The notes under the pieces: generated by a model
What the model was told of the DNA's origin: nothing
The model's input: only the letters and a program-made list of their open reading frames with translations
Database searches by the model: none
Shown here: one piece after another, positions 36,463 to 45,816 of the stretch
Position numbering within the stretch: position 1 is the first letter of the stretch
Layout: each line of letters opens with the position of its first letter
Source: Siccirubricoccus soli
GTDB lineage: Bacteria; Pseudomonadota; Alphaproteobacteria; Acetobacterales; Acetobacteraceae
Length of the DNA stretch: 50,780 nt
Reading direction: 5' to 3'
NCBI RefSeq assembly: GCF_024178315.1
Contig: NZ_JAMZIK010000125.1
Coordinates: 1 to 50,780 of the forward strand
Program-made: the position numbers and the translations under genes

Positions 36463-38022
36463 ATGGAAACGTCCGTCCTGGCCCTCGATCAGGGCACCAC
36501 CTCCACCCGCGCCATCCTGTTCGATGCCGGGCTGCGCCCGCTGGCCACGGCGCAGCAGGAGCTGCCGCAGCATTTCCCGAGCCCGGGCTGGGTGGAGCAT
36601 GAGCCGGAGGACATCTGGCAGGGGGCGCTGGCCTGCCTGCGCCGCGCCATGGCGGAGGGCGGGGCGGCGCCGCGCAGCCTGGCGGGCATCGGCATCACCA
36701 ACCAGCGGGAGACGGTGGTGCTGTGGGACCGCGCCAGCTTCCGCCCGGTCCACCGCGCCATCGTCTGGCAGGACCGCCGCACGGCGGAGGCCTGCGCCGG
36801 GCTGCGCGAGGCGGGGCACGAGGCGCTGATCAGCCGCCGCACCGGGCTGCTGGCGGACCCCTATTTCTCCGCCACCAAGCTGGCCTGGCTGCTGGACCAT
36901 GTGCCGGGCGCCCGGGCCCAGGCGGCGCGGGGGGAGCTGGCCTTCGGCACGGTGGACAGCTTCCTGCTCTGGCGGCTGACCGGCGGAAGGGTGCATGCGA
37001 CGGACGCCACCAACGCCGCCCGCACCCTGCTGTTCGATATCGTGAAGGGCGAGTGGGACGAGGAGCTGCTGCGTCTGTTCGGCATCCCCCGCGCCATCCT
37101 GCCGGAGGTGCGGGACTGCGCCACCGAATTCGGCATGACGGCGCCGGAGATCCTCGGCGCGCCGGTGCCGATCCGCGGCATCGCCGGGGACCAGCAGGCG
37201 GCGACGCTGGGCCAGGCCTGCTTCGCGCCGGGCATGCTGAAATCCACCTATGGCACGGGCTGCTTCGCCCTGCTGAACACCGGGGCGACGCCGGTCTTCT
37301 CCAGGCACCGGCTGCTGACGACCATCGCCTGGCAGCTTGGCGGCCAGCGCACCTATGCGCTGGAAGGCGCCATCTTCGTCGCCGGCGCCGCGGTGCAATG
37401 GCTGCGGGACGGGCTCGGCCTCATTGCCAGCGCGGCGGAGACCGGGGAGCTGGCGCGGCGCGCCGATCCGGCGCAGCCGGTCTACCTGGTGCCGGCCTTC
37501 GTCGGCCTCGGCGCGCCCTGGTGGGATGCGGAGGCGCGCGGCGCGATCTTCGGCCTGACCCGCGCCACGGGGCGGGCGGAGCTGGCCCGCGCGGCGCTGG
37601 AAAGCGTGGCCTTCCAGACCCGGGACCTGCTGGACGCCATGCATGCCGACTTGGCCGATGCGGCCGGCACCGCAGGCGTGGACGGGGCGCTCGGCGCCGG
37701 CGAGACGGTGCTGCGGGTGGATGGCGGCATGGTGGCCAGCGACTGGACCATGCAATTCCTGGCGGACATCCTCGGCGCGCCGGTGGACCGGCCGACGGTG
37801 ATGGAGACCACGGCGCTGGGCGCCGCCTGGCTGGCCGGGCTGCAGGCGGGGCTGTTCCCGCCGCCCGGCGCGGCGGGCGACGTGCCGCGCGGCTTCGGCG
37901 CGACACATTGGCGGCTGGACCGGCGCTTCCAGCCGCTCATGGCGCGGGAGGAGGCGGCGCGCCGCCATGCCGGCTGGCTGGAAGCGGTGCGCCGGACACG
38001 CAGCACGGGGGAAACGGCATGA
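36463..38022 (+). CDS. glpK: glycerol kinase
   Basis: The 519-residue FGGY-family kinase phosphorylates glycerol to glycerol-3-phosphate. Hallmarks are [17 protein letters not shown] at the start, [119 protein letters not shown] and [20 protein letters not shown]. Full length for the family. Its stop overlaps the next start as ATGA, so it is coupled to an AtuA-type gene rather than to glpD or glpF. A related FGGY kinase activity is possible, but the glycerol kinase motifs are strong. Confidence 0.95.
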   Translation: METSVLALDQGTTSTRAILFDAGLRPLATAQQELPQHFPSPGWVEHEPEDIWQGALACLRRAMAEGGAAPRSLAGIGITNQRETVVLWDRASFRPVHRAIVWQDRRTAEACAGLREAGHEALISRRTGLLADPYFSATKLAWLLDHVPGARAQAARGELAFGTVDSFLLWRLTGGRVHATDATNAARTLLFDIVKGEWDEELLRLFGIPRAILPEVRDCATEFGMTAPEILGAPVPIRGIAGDQQAATLGQACFAPGMLKSTYGTGCFALLNTGATPVFSRHRLLTTIAWQLGGQRTYALEGAIFVAGAAVQWLRDGLGLIASAAETGELARRADPAQPVYLVPAFVGLGAPWWDAEARGAIFGLTRATGRAELARAALESVAFQTRDLLDAMHADLADAAGTAGVDGALGAGETVLRVDGGMVASDWTMQFLADILGAPVDRPTVMETTALGAAWLAGLQAGLFPPPGAAGDVPRGFGATHWRLDRRFQPLMAREEAARRHAGWLEAVRRTRSTGETA

Positions 38023-39395
38023 CCTTCCTGGTCGGCAATGGCGGCGGCTTTTCCGGGGACCGGGTGGATGCGCCCATCCCCGTCATGCGCAGCCTGGTGA
38101 AGCGCGGCCTGCCCGCGGCGATGTTCTTCGAGACGCTGGGCGAGCGCACCGTGGCCCTGGCGCAGCTCGAGCGCCGCCGCGACCCGGAGCTGGGCTACGA
38201 GCCGATGCTGGAGCGGCTGCTGGCGCCGATCCTGGCGGATGGCTTCCGCCACCGCATCCCCATCCTCGGCAATTTCGGCGCCGCCAACCCGCCCGCGGCG
38301 GGGCGGCTGGTGGCGCGGCTGGCGCTGCGGCTCGGCCTGCCCGATCTCAGGATCGCGGTCGTCACCGGCGACGACGTGGCGGGCAGCGTGGCGCTCGATC
38401 AGCTCCCGGTGCATGAGGCGGATGACAGCCTCGACATGAAATCGGCGCGGCTGGTGGCGGCCAACGCCTATATCGGCGCGGAGCCGCTGGTGGAGGCGCT
38501 GCGCCAGGGCGCGGATGTGGTCGTCGCCGGCCGTACCTCGGACCCCGCGCTCGCCATCGCGCCGCTGGCCCACCATTTCGGCTGGTGCTTCGACGATTGG
38601 CAGAAGCTGGCGGTGGGCGCCGCCTGCGGCCATCTGCTGGAATGCGGCAGCCAGATCACCGGCGGCGTGTTCTGGGACCCCGGCTGCAAGGACATCCCGG
38701 ACCCCGCCAATATCGGCTTCCCCATCGCGGAGGTGACGGCGGAGGGCGGGCTGCTCATTACCAAGCCGGAGGATACCGGCGGTATCGTCGATCTGCGCAC
38801 GGTGAAGGAGCAGTTGCTGTACGAGCTGCACGACCCTTCCCGCTACATCACGCCGGATGTGGTGCTGGACATCACGGACTGCTCGCTGGAGCAGGTGGGC
38901 AAGGACCGGGTCGCGGTGCATGGGCTGCGCGGCCATCCACGGCCGGACACGCTGAAGGTGACGGCCTGCTTCGAGGGCAGCTGGCTGGGGGAGGGCGAGG
39001 TCTCCGTCGCCGGGCCCAACGCCCTGGCCCGCGCCAGGGCGACGGCGGAGGTGCTGCTGCAGCGCATGAAATTGCGCGGCCTGCCGGTGCGGGCGCGCGT
39101 CGATCTCATCGGCGTGGCCAGCGTGCTGGACAGCGACGATGGCGCTCTGTGGCGCGGCTACGAGGGGCCGGAGCCGCCGGAGCTGCGCATCCGCCTGGCC
39201 GCCGAGGGGGCCGACCGCGATGCGGTGGACCAGGCGGCGCGGGAGGTGCTGGCGCTGCTCTGCTGCGGCACGGCAGGCACGGGCGGGGCGCGCTGGCGCC
39301 TGACGCCCCGCATCCTGACGCGCAGCTACCTGGTGCTGCGCGAGAGGGTGGCGACCAGCGTCGTCACCCGCACCGCTGGGGAGATGGTGGCATGA
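38019..39395 (+). CDS. AtuA-family protein, main domain (DUF1446)
   Basis: The 458-residue protein matches the AtuA / DUF1446 family, named from acyclic terpene utilisation, whose biochemical role is not established. Typical segments are [91 protein letters not shown] and [38 protein letters not shown]. It lacks the small C-terminal domain found in longer members; that domain is encoded by the next gene. Coupled by ATGA at both ends. Confidence 0.92.
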   Translation: MTFLVGNGGGFSGDRVDAPIPVMRSLVKRGLPAAMFFETLGERTVALAQLERRRDPELGYEPMLERLLAPILADGFRHRIPILGNFGAANPPAAGRLVARLALRLGLPDLRIAVVTGDDVAGSVALDQLPVHEADDSLDMKSARLVAANAYIGAEPLVEALRQGADVVVAGRTSDPALAIAPLAHHFGWCFDDWQKLAVGAACGHLLECGSQITGGVFWDPGCKDIPDPANIGFPIAEVTAEGGLLITKPEDTGGIVDLRTVKEQLLYELHDPSRYITPDVVLDITDCSLEQVGKDRVAVHGLRGHPRPDTLKVTACFEGSWLGEGEVSVAGPNALARARATAEVLLQRMKLRGLPVRARVDLIGVASVLDSDDGALWRGYEGPEPPELRIRLAAEGADRDAVDQAAREVLALLCCGTAGTGGARWRLTPRILTRSYLVLRERVATSVVTRTAGEMVA

Positions 39396-39763
39396 GCGCG
39401 TCCGATCGGCCGAGCCAAACCATGGAGATGGCAGAGGTGGCGCTGCACGCCGTGGCGCATGCGCGGGCCGGGGACAAGGGCAACCGCAGCAACATCTCCC
39501 TCATCCCCTATGACCCGGCCCTGTACCCGCTGCTGGCGGAGCAGGTGACGGAGGAGCGGGTGCTGGCGCTGTTCCGCCATCGTGGCGCCACGCGCTGCAC
39601 GCGCTACGACCTGCCGAAGCTGGCCGCCTTCAACTTCGTGATCGACGACGTGCTGGAGGGCGGGGTGAATGGCAGCCTGAACCTGGACGGCCATGGCAAG
39701 ACGCAGAGCTTCCGCCTGCTCTCCCTGACGGTCACGGTGCCGCGGGACGCCCTGCGCGGCTGA
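39392..39763 (+). CDS. AtuA-like small C-terminal domain protein
   Basis: The 123-residue product corresponds to the ferredoxin-fold-like domain that ends many AtuA proteins. It shows VALHAVAHARAGDKGNRSNISLIPYDP, which is the conserved core, YDLPKLAAFNFVIDDVLEGGVNGSLNLDGHGKT and a Leu-rich end. It starts by ATGA overlap with the larger AtuA gene, so the two probably form one complex. Metabolic role unknown; the glpK link hints at a hydroxylated or terpenoid-like substrate but does not prove it. Confidence 0.9.
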   Translation: MSASDRPSQTMEMAEVALHAVAHARAGDKGNRSNISLIPYDPALYPLLAEQVTEERVLALFRHRGATRCTRYDLPKLAAFNFVIDDVLEGGVNGSLNLDGHGKTQSFRLLSLTVTVPRDALRG

Positions 39764-39827
39764 GGCGGGGCGCCACCGCCCCGCCGACCCCTGTCCATGG
39801 GCCGGGGCGGCGCAGCCTGCCGCCCCG
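39764..39827. terminator. two GC hairpins between convergent AtuA-like gene and folE
   Basis: GGCGGGGC (39764) pairs with GCCCCGCC (39778), and CGGGGCGGC (39803) pairs with GCCGCCCCG (39819). The first begins right after the AtuA-like stop, and the second is just downstream of the folE stop. They could act as terminators for both genes. Confidence 0.5.
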
Positions 39828-39833
39828 CGCCCC

Positions 39834-40544
39834 TCAGCCTTCCATGCCGCCGCTGCGCTGGCCGGCGATCATGGCGAGGAATTCCTTGCGGGTCGAAGGA
39901 TCGTCGCGGAAGGCGCCCAGCATCCGACTGGTGACCATGGAGACGCCCGGCTTGTGGATGCCGCGGGTCGTCATGCACTGGTGCGCCGCCTCGATGACGA
40001 CGGCGACGCCCTTGGGCTGCAGCACGTCGTTGATGCAGTTCGCCACCTGCGCCGTCAGCTTCTCCTGGATCTGCAGACGCTTGGCATAGACCTCCAGCAC
40101 CCGCGCCAGCTTGCTGATGCCAACGACGCGGCCGGCCGGCAGGTAGGCGATATGGGCGCGGCCGATGATCGGCACCATGTGGTGCTCGCAATGCGACTCC
40201 AGCCGGATGTCGCGCAGCACCACCATCTCGTCATAGCCATCCGTCTCCTCGAAGGAGCGGGCGAGGAGCTCCACCGGGTCCGTGGCATAGCCGGCGAAGA
40301 ATTCCTCATAGGCGCGGGCGACGCGGGCGGGGGTGTCGATCAGCCCTTCGCGGTTGGGGTCGTCGCCGGCCCAGCGCAGCAGGGTGCGCACGGCGGCTTC
40401 CGCCTCCTCCCGGCTCGGGCGGGCTTCCAGGGAGGCCTGGGTCTCGACCAGGCGCGGAGGGGTTTGGATGTTCAAGGCATGTGTCCCAATCTGGCGCCGG
40501 GAGGCGGCTGGTCGGTCGCCTGCCCAAGGTTGCGCCTTCAGCAC
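39834..40544 (-). CDS. folE: GTP cyclohydrolase I
   Basis: FolE converts GTP to 7,8-dihydroneopterin triphosphate, the first step of folate synthesis. Motifs are [54 protein letters not shown] with the zinc Cys and His, [25 protein letters not shown] and [16 protein letters not shown] with the second zinc Cys. The 236-residue form starts at a GTG at 40544. A TTG at 40475 would give 213 residues, closer to the usual length; neither has a strong ribosome binding site. The product feeds the pathway used by FolB at 14.1 kb. It is a stand-alone gene. Confidence 0.96.
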   Translation of the reverse strand: MLKAQPWAGDRPAASRRQIGTHALNIQTPPRLVETQASLEARPSREEAEAAVRTLLRWAGDDPNREGLIDTPARVARAYEEFFAGYATDPVELLARSFEETDGYDEMVVLRDIRLESHCEHHMVPIIGRAHIAYLPAGRVVGISKLARVLEVYAKRLQIQEKLTAQVANCINDVLQPKGVAVVIEAAHQCMTTRGIHKPGVSMVTSRMLGAFRDDPSTRKEFLAMIAGQRSGGMEG

Positions 40545-40788
40545 ATGGGCAGCATCGATGATGCTGCAATAGTCGCACCTTAGAAGGAAGTTACCAACCC
40601 CCGCCTCGCTCTCCGGAACGGCCTTCTTTCAAGCTGCTGATTTTGCTGAATCTTCGGCCGGCATGGCGCGGCGCCCGGCCGGGGCTCAACCTCCCGCCCT
40701 GCGACGTCTCGCCCCGCGGCACGGTGCCCGCCGCCGGCCGCGGCGCCCCGGCGGCGATGGCCGGACCCGCGCCGCGATCGCCACCGGC
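40545..40788. other. intergenic stretch between folE and scoB
   Basis: About 240 bases. The folE-proximal half is less GC-rich and may hold the folE promoter, but I see no convincing -35/-10 pair. The scoB-proximal half has only short GC inverted repeats. No gene is seen. Confidence 0.45.
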
Positions 40789-41433
<645 letters not shown>

Positions 41434-41446
41434 GTCTGCTCGCTCC

Positions 41447-42157
41447 TCAGGCCGTTTCGCGCGGGCGGGTGGTGCGCTGCTCGATCCGCTTCTCATAGCC
41501 CGGCGGGCATTGGACGAGGCGCTTCACGAAGACGCCGGGGGTGATGATGTGGTCCGGGTCGATCTCCCCCGGCTGCACCAGGTGCTCCACCTGCGCCACG
41601 GTCACGCGGGCGGCGGTCGCCATCACCGGGTTGAAGTTCCGCGCCGTCTTCCGATAGACGAGGTTGCCCTCGGTATCGCCCTTCCAGGCATGGATGATGG
41701 CAAGGTCGCCGACGATGCCGCGCTCCTGCACATAGGTCTCGCCGTCGAACTCCGCCGTCGGCTTGCCCTCGGCCACCGCGGTGCCGACGCCGGTCTTCGT
41801 ATAGAAGGCGGGGATGCCGGCGCCGCCGGCGCGGATGCGCTCCGCCAGCGTGCCCTGCGGGTTGAACTCGATCTCGAGCTGCCCGGCCAGGTACTGCTCG
41901 GCGAAGGTCTTGTTCTCGCCGACATAGCTGCTGATCATCTTCCGCACCTGCCTTGTCTGCAGCAGCAGGCCGAGGCCGGCATCGTCGATGCCCGCATTGT
42001 TGGAGACGATGGTGAGGTCGCGCACCCCGCTCTCGCGGATCGCCTCGATCAGCAGGGAGGGGATGCCGCAGAGGCCGAAGCCGCCGGAGAGGATCATCAT
42101 CCCGTCGCGCAGCAGGCCGGCCAGTGCCGCCTTCGCGTCCGGATAGAGTTTGCCCAT
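41447..42157 (-). CDS. scoA: 3-oxoacid CoA-transferase subunit A
   Basis: The 236-residue subunit A has [25 protein letters not shown], the glycine-rich CoA-binding part, [64 protein letters not shown] and [20 protein letters not shown]. It pairs with ScoB. The genes lie in the usual A then B order on the minus strand. A tRNA gene follows about 150 bases away, divergent. Confidence 0.95.
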   Translation of the reverse strand: MGKLYPDAKAALAGLLRDGMMILSGGFGLCGIPSLLIEAIRESGVRDLTIVSNNAGIDDAGLGLLLQTRQVRKMISSYVGENKTFAEQYLAGQLEIEFNPQGTLAERIRAGGAGIPAFYTKTGVGTAVAEGKPTAEFDGETYVQERGIVGDLAIIHAWKGDTEGNLVYRKTARNFNPVMATAARVTVAQVEHLVQPGEIDPDHIITPGVFVKRLVQCPPGYEKRIEQRTTRPRETA

Positions 42158-42305
42158 GCGGGGATGCTCCTTCCCTGGCCAATTTCGGAGGAGAAGCTAA
42201 TCGGGCCGGGCGGTGCGGGGAAGCCTGTGCGAGGGGATGGCTTTTCACCGGCCCGGGGGCCTTGCGCCCCTCCCGGGGGGCCGCTATACGCCGCGTCCTC
42301 TCCGG

Positions 42306-42381
<76 letters not shown>

Positions 42382-42391
42382 AGTTCTTGAA

Positions 42392-42429
42392 GGGTCCGGC
42401 CGCAGACGCGGTCGGGCCCTTTGTAGTTT
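42392..42429 (+). terminator. rho-independent terminator after tRNA-Ala
   Basis: GGGTCCGGCCGC and GCGGTCGGGCCC form a 12-base stem with an AGAC loop and G-T wobbles, followed by TTTGTAGTTT. It begins 11 bases after the tRNA CCA end and is the most classic terminator in the window. Confidence 0.8.
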
Positions 42430-42459
42430 CAGGGCCCTTCTTGGTGCCCTCGGCGTGTT

Positions 42460-42566
42460 CTAGAGCAGATCGCCGTAGGGCGGCCTCGCCGGAAGGCGTG
42501 AATCTGCTCCGCAAACAAAGGCATAGAGCGTTTTCGGTGAACGCATGTAAACCGAAAACGCTCTAG
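42460..42566 (+). repeat. 107-bp palindromic element, copy B
   Basis: The element starts CTAGAGCAGATCGC and ends ACGCTCTAG. The right half forms a 15-base perfect stem, TAGAGCGTTTTCGGT with ACCGAAAACGCTCTA. The left half holds shorter CGCC/GGCG stems. It is the same length as copy A read on its minus strand. The shared parts are the first 14 bases, the GCGTGAA...GCTC...GCAAA core and the CTCTAG end. The stem sequences differ while the loop stays similar (GAACGCATGTAA against GAGCGCAAGCGA). It lies just downstream of the tRNA terminator. Confidence 0.8.
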
Positions 42567-42743
42567 GCGGGGGTCCGCCTTCGGCAGGCGAGACACCGGC
42601 CCTAATTTGGGCGAACGTCATTAAGCCAGCGTTGTAAGGATTAATGTCCATCTGGCCGCAACGCCCAGGTGAGCGCCCCCTTTATCCTTAAAAATGTTGT
42701 CCTTGGCGGCCAGGGCTCCGACGCGGGGGCCGCCTCCGCCCCG
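42567..42743. other. non-coding stretch between element B and the PIN-like gene
   Basis: About 175 bases with lower GC than its surroundings. A minus-strand frame from 42651 crosses the repeat but has no ribosome binding site. Nothing else is recognisable. Confidence 0.45.
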
Positions 42744-43366
42744 CTAGGCCCGGCAGGGATCGCAGGAGCCGAGCGCCTCCAGGAAGGATGTGTGGTCGGT
42801 CCCGCCGCCGCTGCCGAGAGCAAGACGGAGGGTACCGTCGCAGGCCGCCACCGGCCTCACCCGCTCGATGACGTAGGCGACGCCACGGTCGCGGCATACC
42901 AGACTCAGGCAGGTCTCAAAGCTGAAGATGCGGCGCGCCAGTAGGGCGAAGCGCTCCGGGAAGTGATGACGCAACGAGGCCACGAAACGCTTGTCGCCGG
43001 TCAGCAAGAGGTCAGGCTCGGTGAGCGCCTCAAGCGCGACGACCAGAATAGCCTCGCCCACATCGATGTCTTCAGTATTGGCCAAGTCCATGAAGCCTGG
43101 TGCCGCCCTGGCAGTCGCCTCGACACTCTCGTCGAGTATCGGGACGGTTGCCACCATCGCCTCCAGACGCGTGGTAGCCGCCTGTAGGACGGCTGCATCC
43201 CGGAGCGAACGGCGCAGGAGCCGCACGGAGGAGGACACTGTGCAGGACGGGAGTCGGTATGGCCTCGTCACCCCTGTTGCTGCGAGGTTTCGCCCCATAG
43301 GTTGCAGCAACCCAGCTTGATGAACACGTCACGGTCGAACAAGCCGACCACGCCACCGGTCGACAC
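42744..43366 (-). pseudogene. PIN-like domain protein, frameshifted, paired with an ImmA/IrrE peptidase
   Basis: Two frames together give a PIN-like protein of about 207 codons. The start is a GTG at 43366, two codon widths after the stop of the peptidase gene. The first frame reads GGVVGLFDRDVFIKLGCCNLWGET, with the N-terminal Asp of a PIN domain (FDRDVFIKL). After about 43286 the other frame continues ATGVTRPYRLPSC to DIDVGEAILVVALEALTEPDLLLTGDKRFVASL, which carries the typical later acidic residues (GEA, TGDKRF). Adding one base in the ACCTCG stretch would restore a single frame. PIN domains are usually metal-dependent RNases. The break may be real or a sequencing slip. Confidence 0.6.
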
Positions 43367-43369
43367 GTG

Positions 43370-44395
43370 TCAGATAACTTCCAGCTTTTCCAGGAAATCC
43401 GCCGTGTCCGGACGTGTCAGGTCCAGATCGAGGTGGCGCCGCGCGGCATCTCGGCAGATCTCGGCGGTTGTCCGGGCGTCCATGGTCTCGTGCAACACCT
43501 TGAGGGCTGCCATGCCCAGTGCGAAGGGTTCCTTGTTGCCTCGGGAGGAGTGCTTGACCGCGTTCAGCACCGCGTGGCCAGGGCAGATCCCGTGCCGCTT
43601 GCCGAACTCGATGGCCCTGGCCGCGAGCCGATCCGCCCGTGGCCATGGCCAGGGCCCGAGCGTGAGCCGTATTCCACCCGGCACCAGTACGTGGCTGGCA
43701 TAGGCGTTCGCCTCTCGCTCCTGGTTGTCCTCCGGTTCGTTGCCCGGTACCACGGGCTCCTCAGCGGCGAGGCTGACCTTCTCGTCGACGACTGCCGCGC
43801 CCTCGGTTGTGCCGAGATGGCCGAGCGCGACATGACCGAGTTCGTGGGCCAGCACAAACACCATCCACTCGGCTAAGCGCTGGTTCTTGAGCAGCACGAC
43901 GACTGGCCGGCCGGCGACAAATGTCACCAAGCCGTCTGGCTTCCGGCCTGAGACCGGCAGCTCGGGGAGGTAGATGACCGGGATGCCAAGCTGCCAACTC
44001 GCCTCCACCAGGGCGGCAAAGTCCACCCATCCTCGCCCCTCGGCCACCGCCACGGCGAGTTCCCGAAGGCTCGAGGGGTCCGCTGGCACCTTCCGCGGCA
44101 GTGCGGAGGCCGCCTGTGCAACCAGCCTCGCCACGGCGGTGGCGAAGCCGCGGGCGGCTACGACCTCCCTGGCCGTGGTCGCCTTGCGCACCTTGAACAG
44201 CGCCTGAGGGAGCGGGGCTGGTTCGAAGCCGCCGCCGGGACGAAGGCGGTAACCGAAGTGACGGGCGACGAAGCCTTCCAACTCCAAGAGGCCGACCTTA
44301 TGGGCAGCCGCCTCTGCAGCCCAGTCGGGGAGGTGGCGCTCAACGGCGCGCCAATCTAGGCCCACGGCGCGTGCCCGAGCCTTGAGTTCCCCCAT
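43370..44395 (-). CDS. ImmA/IrrE-family zinc metallopeptidase
   Basis: The 341-residue protein has the zinc motif HELGH at residues 184-188 (FVLAHELGHVALGH), and EREANAYASHVLVP supplies the third ligand, as in ImmA/IrrE peptidases that cleave repressors. The N-terminal 140 residues are helical and show no clear Xre helix-turn-helix. The ATG at 44395 has no ribosome binding site. The frame continues upstream, and a CTG at 44425 follows a strong GGAGGA by seven bases, so the true start may be there. Codon use is less GC-biased than in neighbours, suggesting acquisition. It is immediately followed by the PIN-like gene. Confidence 0.85.
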   Translation of the reverse strand: MGELKARARAVGLDWRAVERHLPDWAAEAAAHKVGLLELEGFVARHFGYRLRPGGGFEPAPLPQALFKVRKATTAREVVAARGFATAVARLVAQAASALPRKVPADPSSLRELAVAVAEGRGWVDFAALVEASWQLGIPVIYLPELPVSGRKPDGLVTFVAGRPVVVLLKNQRLAEWMVFVLAHELGHVALGHLGTTEGAAVVDEKVSLAAEEPVVPGNEPEDNQEREANAYASHVLVPGGIRLTLGPWPWPRADRLAARAIEFGKRHGICPGHAVLNAVKHSSRGNKEPFALGMAALKVLHETMDARTTAEICRDAARRHLDLDLTRPDTADFLEKLEVI

Positions 44396-44449
44396 CGGAT
44401 CAGGTTGGCGGTGGGTGAGGTTCAGCGCGGTCTCCTCCGATTCGGAAAC

Positions 44450-44478
44450 CCACTATCGCATGGACGTACCCTTTTCAA
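44450..44478 (-). promoter_or_regulatory. weak candidate promoter for the ImmA/IrrE-PIN pair
   Basis: On the minus strand TTGAAA (44478-44473) is followed 15-17 bases later by GATAGT or TAGTGG. It lies about 25 bases before the GGAGGA site. The -10 match is poor. Confidence 0.28.
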
Positions 44479-44564
44479 TGCGATCGCGCTAAGATGTGTG
44501 GTCCGGGGCCCCTAGCCTCCCATTCCCCATGTCGCCGCCCGCCGAGCCGAGGCGGCGGAACGCT

Positions 44565-45761
44565 CTAGCTCCGCTGGATCGCGGCCTCGGGCGAGGGCAG
44601 GGGCGCCGGCCGGATCGCCATCAGGCACCCCAGCGCCCCCAAGGCCAGCAGTCCCGCCGCGCCGAGGAAATGCGCCGCCGGCCAGTTCGCCACCACCGGC
44701 GCCGCCAGGGTGGGCGCCAGCGCCTGGCTCACCAGGATGGGCAGGGCAAGCTTGCCCATCAGCACCGGGTAGCCGCGCGGGCCGAACAGCGCGAGGGGCA
44801 CCGCGCCGCGGCTGATGGTGAGGATGCCGTTGCTGGCGCCGTAGAGCAGCACGAAGGGCACCGCCGCCACCGGCCCGGCCAGCACCAGCAGCAGCGCGCC
44901 CAGCGGCAGCAGCAGCCCGCCGAGCCGCGCCACCACCAGCGGGTGTGCCGCCCGCCCGGCGGTGAATTCCAGCAGCCGCCCGCCGACCTGGGAGGGCCCC
45001 TGCAGGGCGGCCGCCGCCACCGCCGCGCCCACGGACAGCCCCAGCCCACCCAGCAGGCTCAGCAGGTGCACGCCCATGGCGCCTGAGATCATGGATCGCA
45101 GCGTGAAGAATACCGCCAGCAGCAGGAAGCTGCGCCGCACCCAGGCCTGCGGCGGGGGCGGGAGCTCGGCCGCCTGCGGCCCGGCCGCGCTTTCCACCGC
45201 TGCTGCCGCGCGCGGCAGCAGCACATAGAGCGGCAGGGCGATGAGCAGGTTGGCCGCCGCATAGGCCAGGCAGGTGCCGCGCCAGCCGAGCAGCGGCAGC
45301 AGGGCGGTGGAGAGCGGCCAGCCGATGGTGCTGGCGAAGCCAGCCAGCAGCGTCACCAGGGTGATCGGCCGCCGCGCCCCCCGGCCGAACAGCACGCCGA
45401 GGGTGGCGAAGGCCGCCTCGTACAGCCCCGCCGACATGCCGAGGCCGAGCACCAGCCAGCCCGCCACCCAGCCCCAGAGCCCCGGCAGCAGGCCGAGCAA
45501 GGCCAAGCCCAGCGAAATGACCAGGGAGGAGAGCATCAGCACCGGCCGCCCGCCCCGCTGCTCGATGGCCCGCCCCACCCGCGGCGCGACAAGGCCCGCC
45601 AGCAGCAGCGAGGCGGAGAAGGCGCCATAGACCAGGGCCGGCTCCGCTTGCAGGTCCCTGACCACGGCGGGTGCCACCACCGCCGGCAGGTAGTAGCTGG
45701 TGGCCCAGGCCAGGGTCTGGGCGGTGCCGAGGAGGAGCGCGGCGCGCGTTTCGAGAGTCAT
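44565..45761 (-). CDS. MFS transporter
   Basis: The 398-residue protein has 12 predicted membrane spans with MFS-type loops (VAPRVGRAIEQRGGRPVLMLSS between spans 2 and 3, GLGMSAGLYEAAFATLGVLFG in span 4-5, and a second half starting at RRSFLLLAVFFTL). It is probably a drug or metabolite exporter; the substrate is unknown. It lies downstream of the AraC regulator on the same strand, about 55 bases apart. Its stop codon lies in GCTAGAGCG, which resembles the end of the 107-bp element. Confidence 0.9.
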   Translation of the reverse strand: MTLETRAALLLGTAQTLAWATSYYLPAVVAPAVVRDLQAEPALVYGAFSASLLLAGLVAPRVGRAIEQRGGRPVLMLSSLVISLGLALLGLLPGLWGWVAGWLVLGLGMSAGLYEAAFATLGVLFGRGARRPITLVTLLAGFASTIGWPLSTALLPLLGWRGTCLAYAAANLLIALPLYVLLPRAAAAVESAAGPQAAELPPPPQAWVRRSFLLLAVFFTLRSMISGAMGVHLLSLLGGLGLSVGAAVAAAALQGPSQVGGRLLEFTAGRAAHPLVVARLGGLLLPLGALLLVLAGPVAAVPFVLLYGASNGILTISRGAVPLALFGPRGYPVLMGKLALPILVSQALAPTLAAPVVANWPAAHFLGAAGLLALGALGCLMAIRPAPLPSPEAAIQRS

Positions 45762-45816
45762 GCGCCGGGGAGTCTCGCCTGCGGCGTTTGCGGCGCCAAG
45801 CGGATGCCGCCTTCAG

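Noticed and set aside
42460-42651. 63-codon minus-strand frame starting MDINPYNAGLMTF
   Set aside because: The second half is the 107-bp repeat in translation, and no ribosome binding site precedes the start. A gene start truncated by the repeat cannot be excluded.
44559-44568. Third copy of the 107-bp element at the end of the MFS gene
   Set aside because: Only about 10 bases (CTAGAGCGTT on the minus strand) match the element's end; too short to call.
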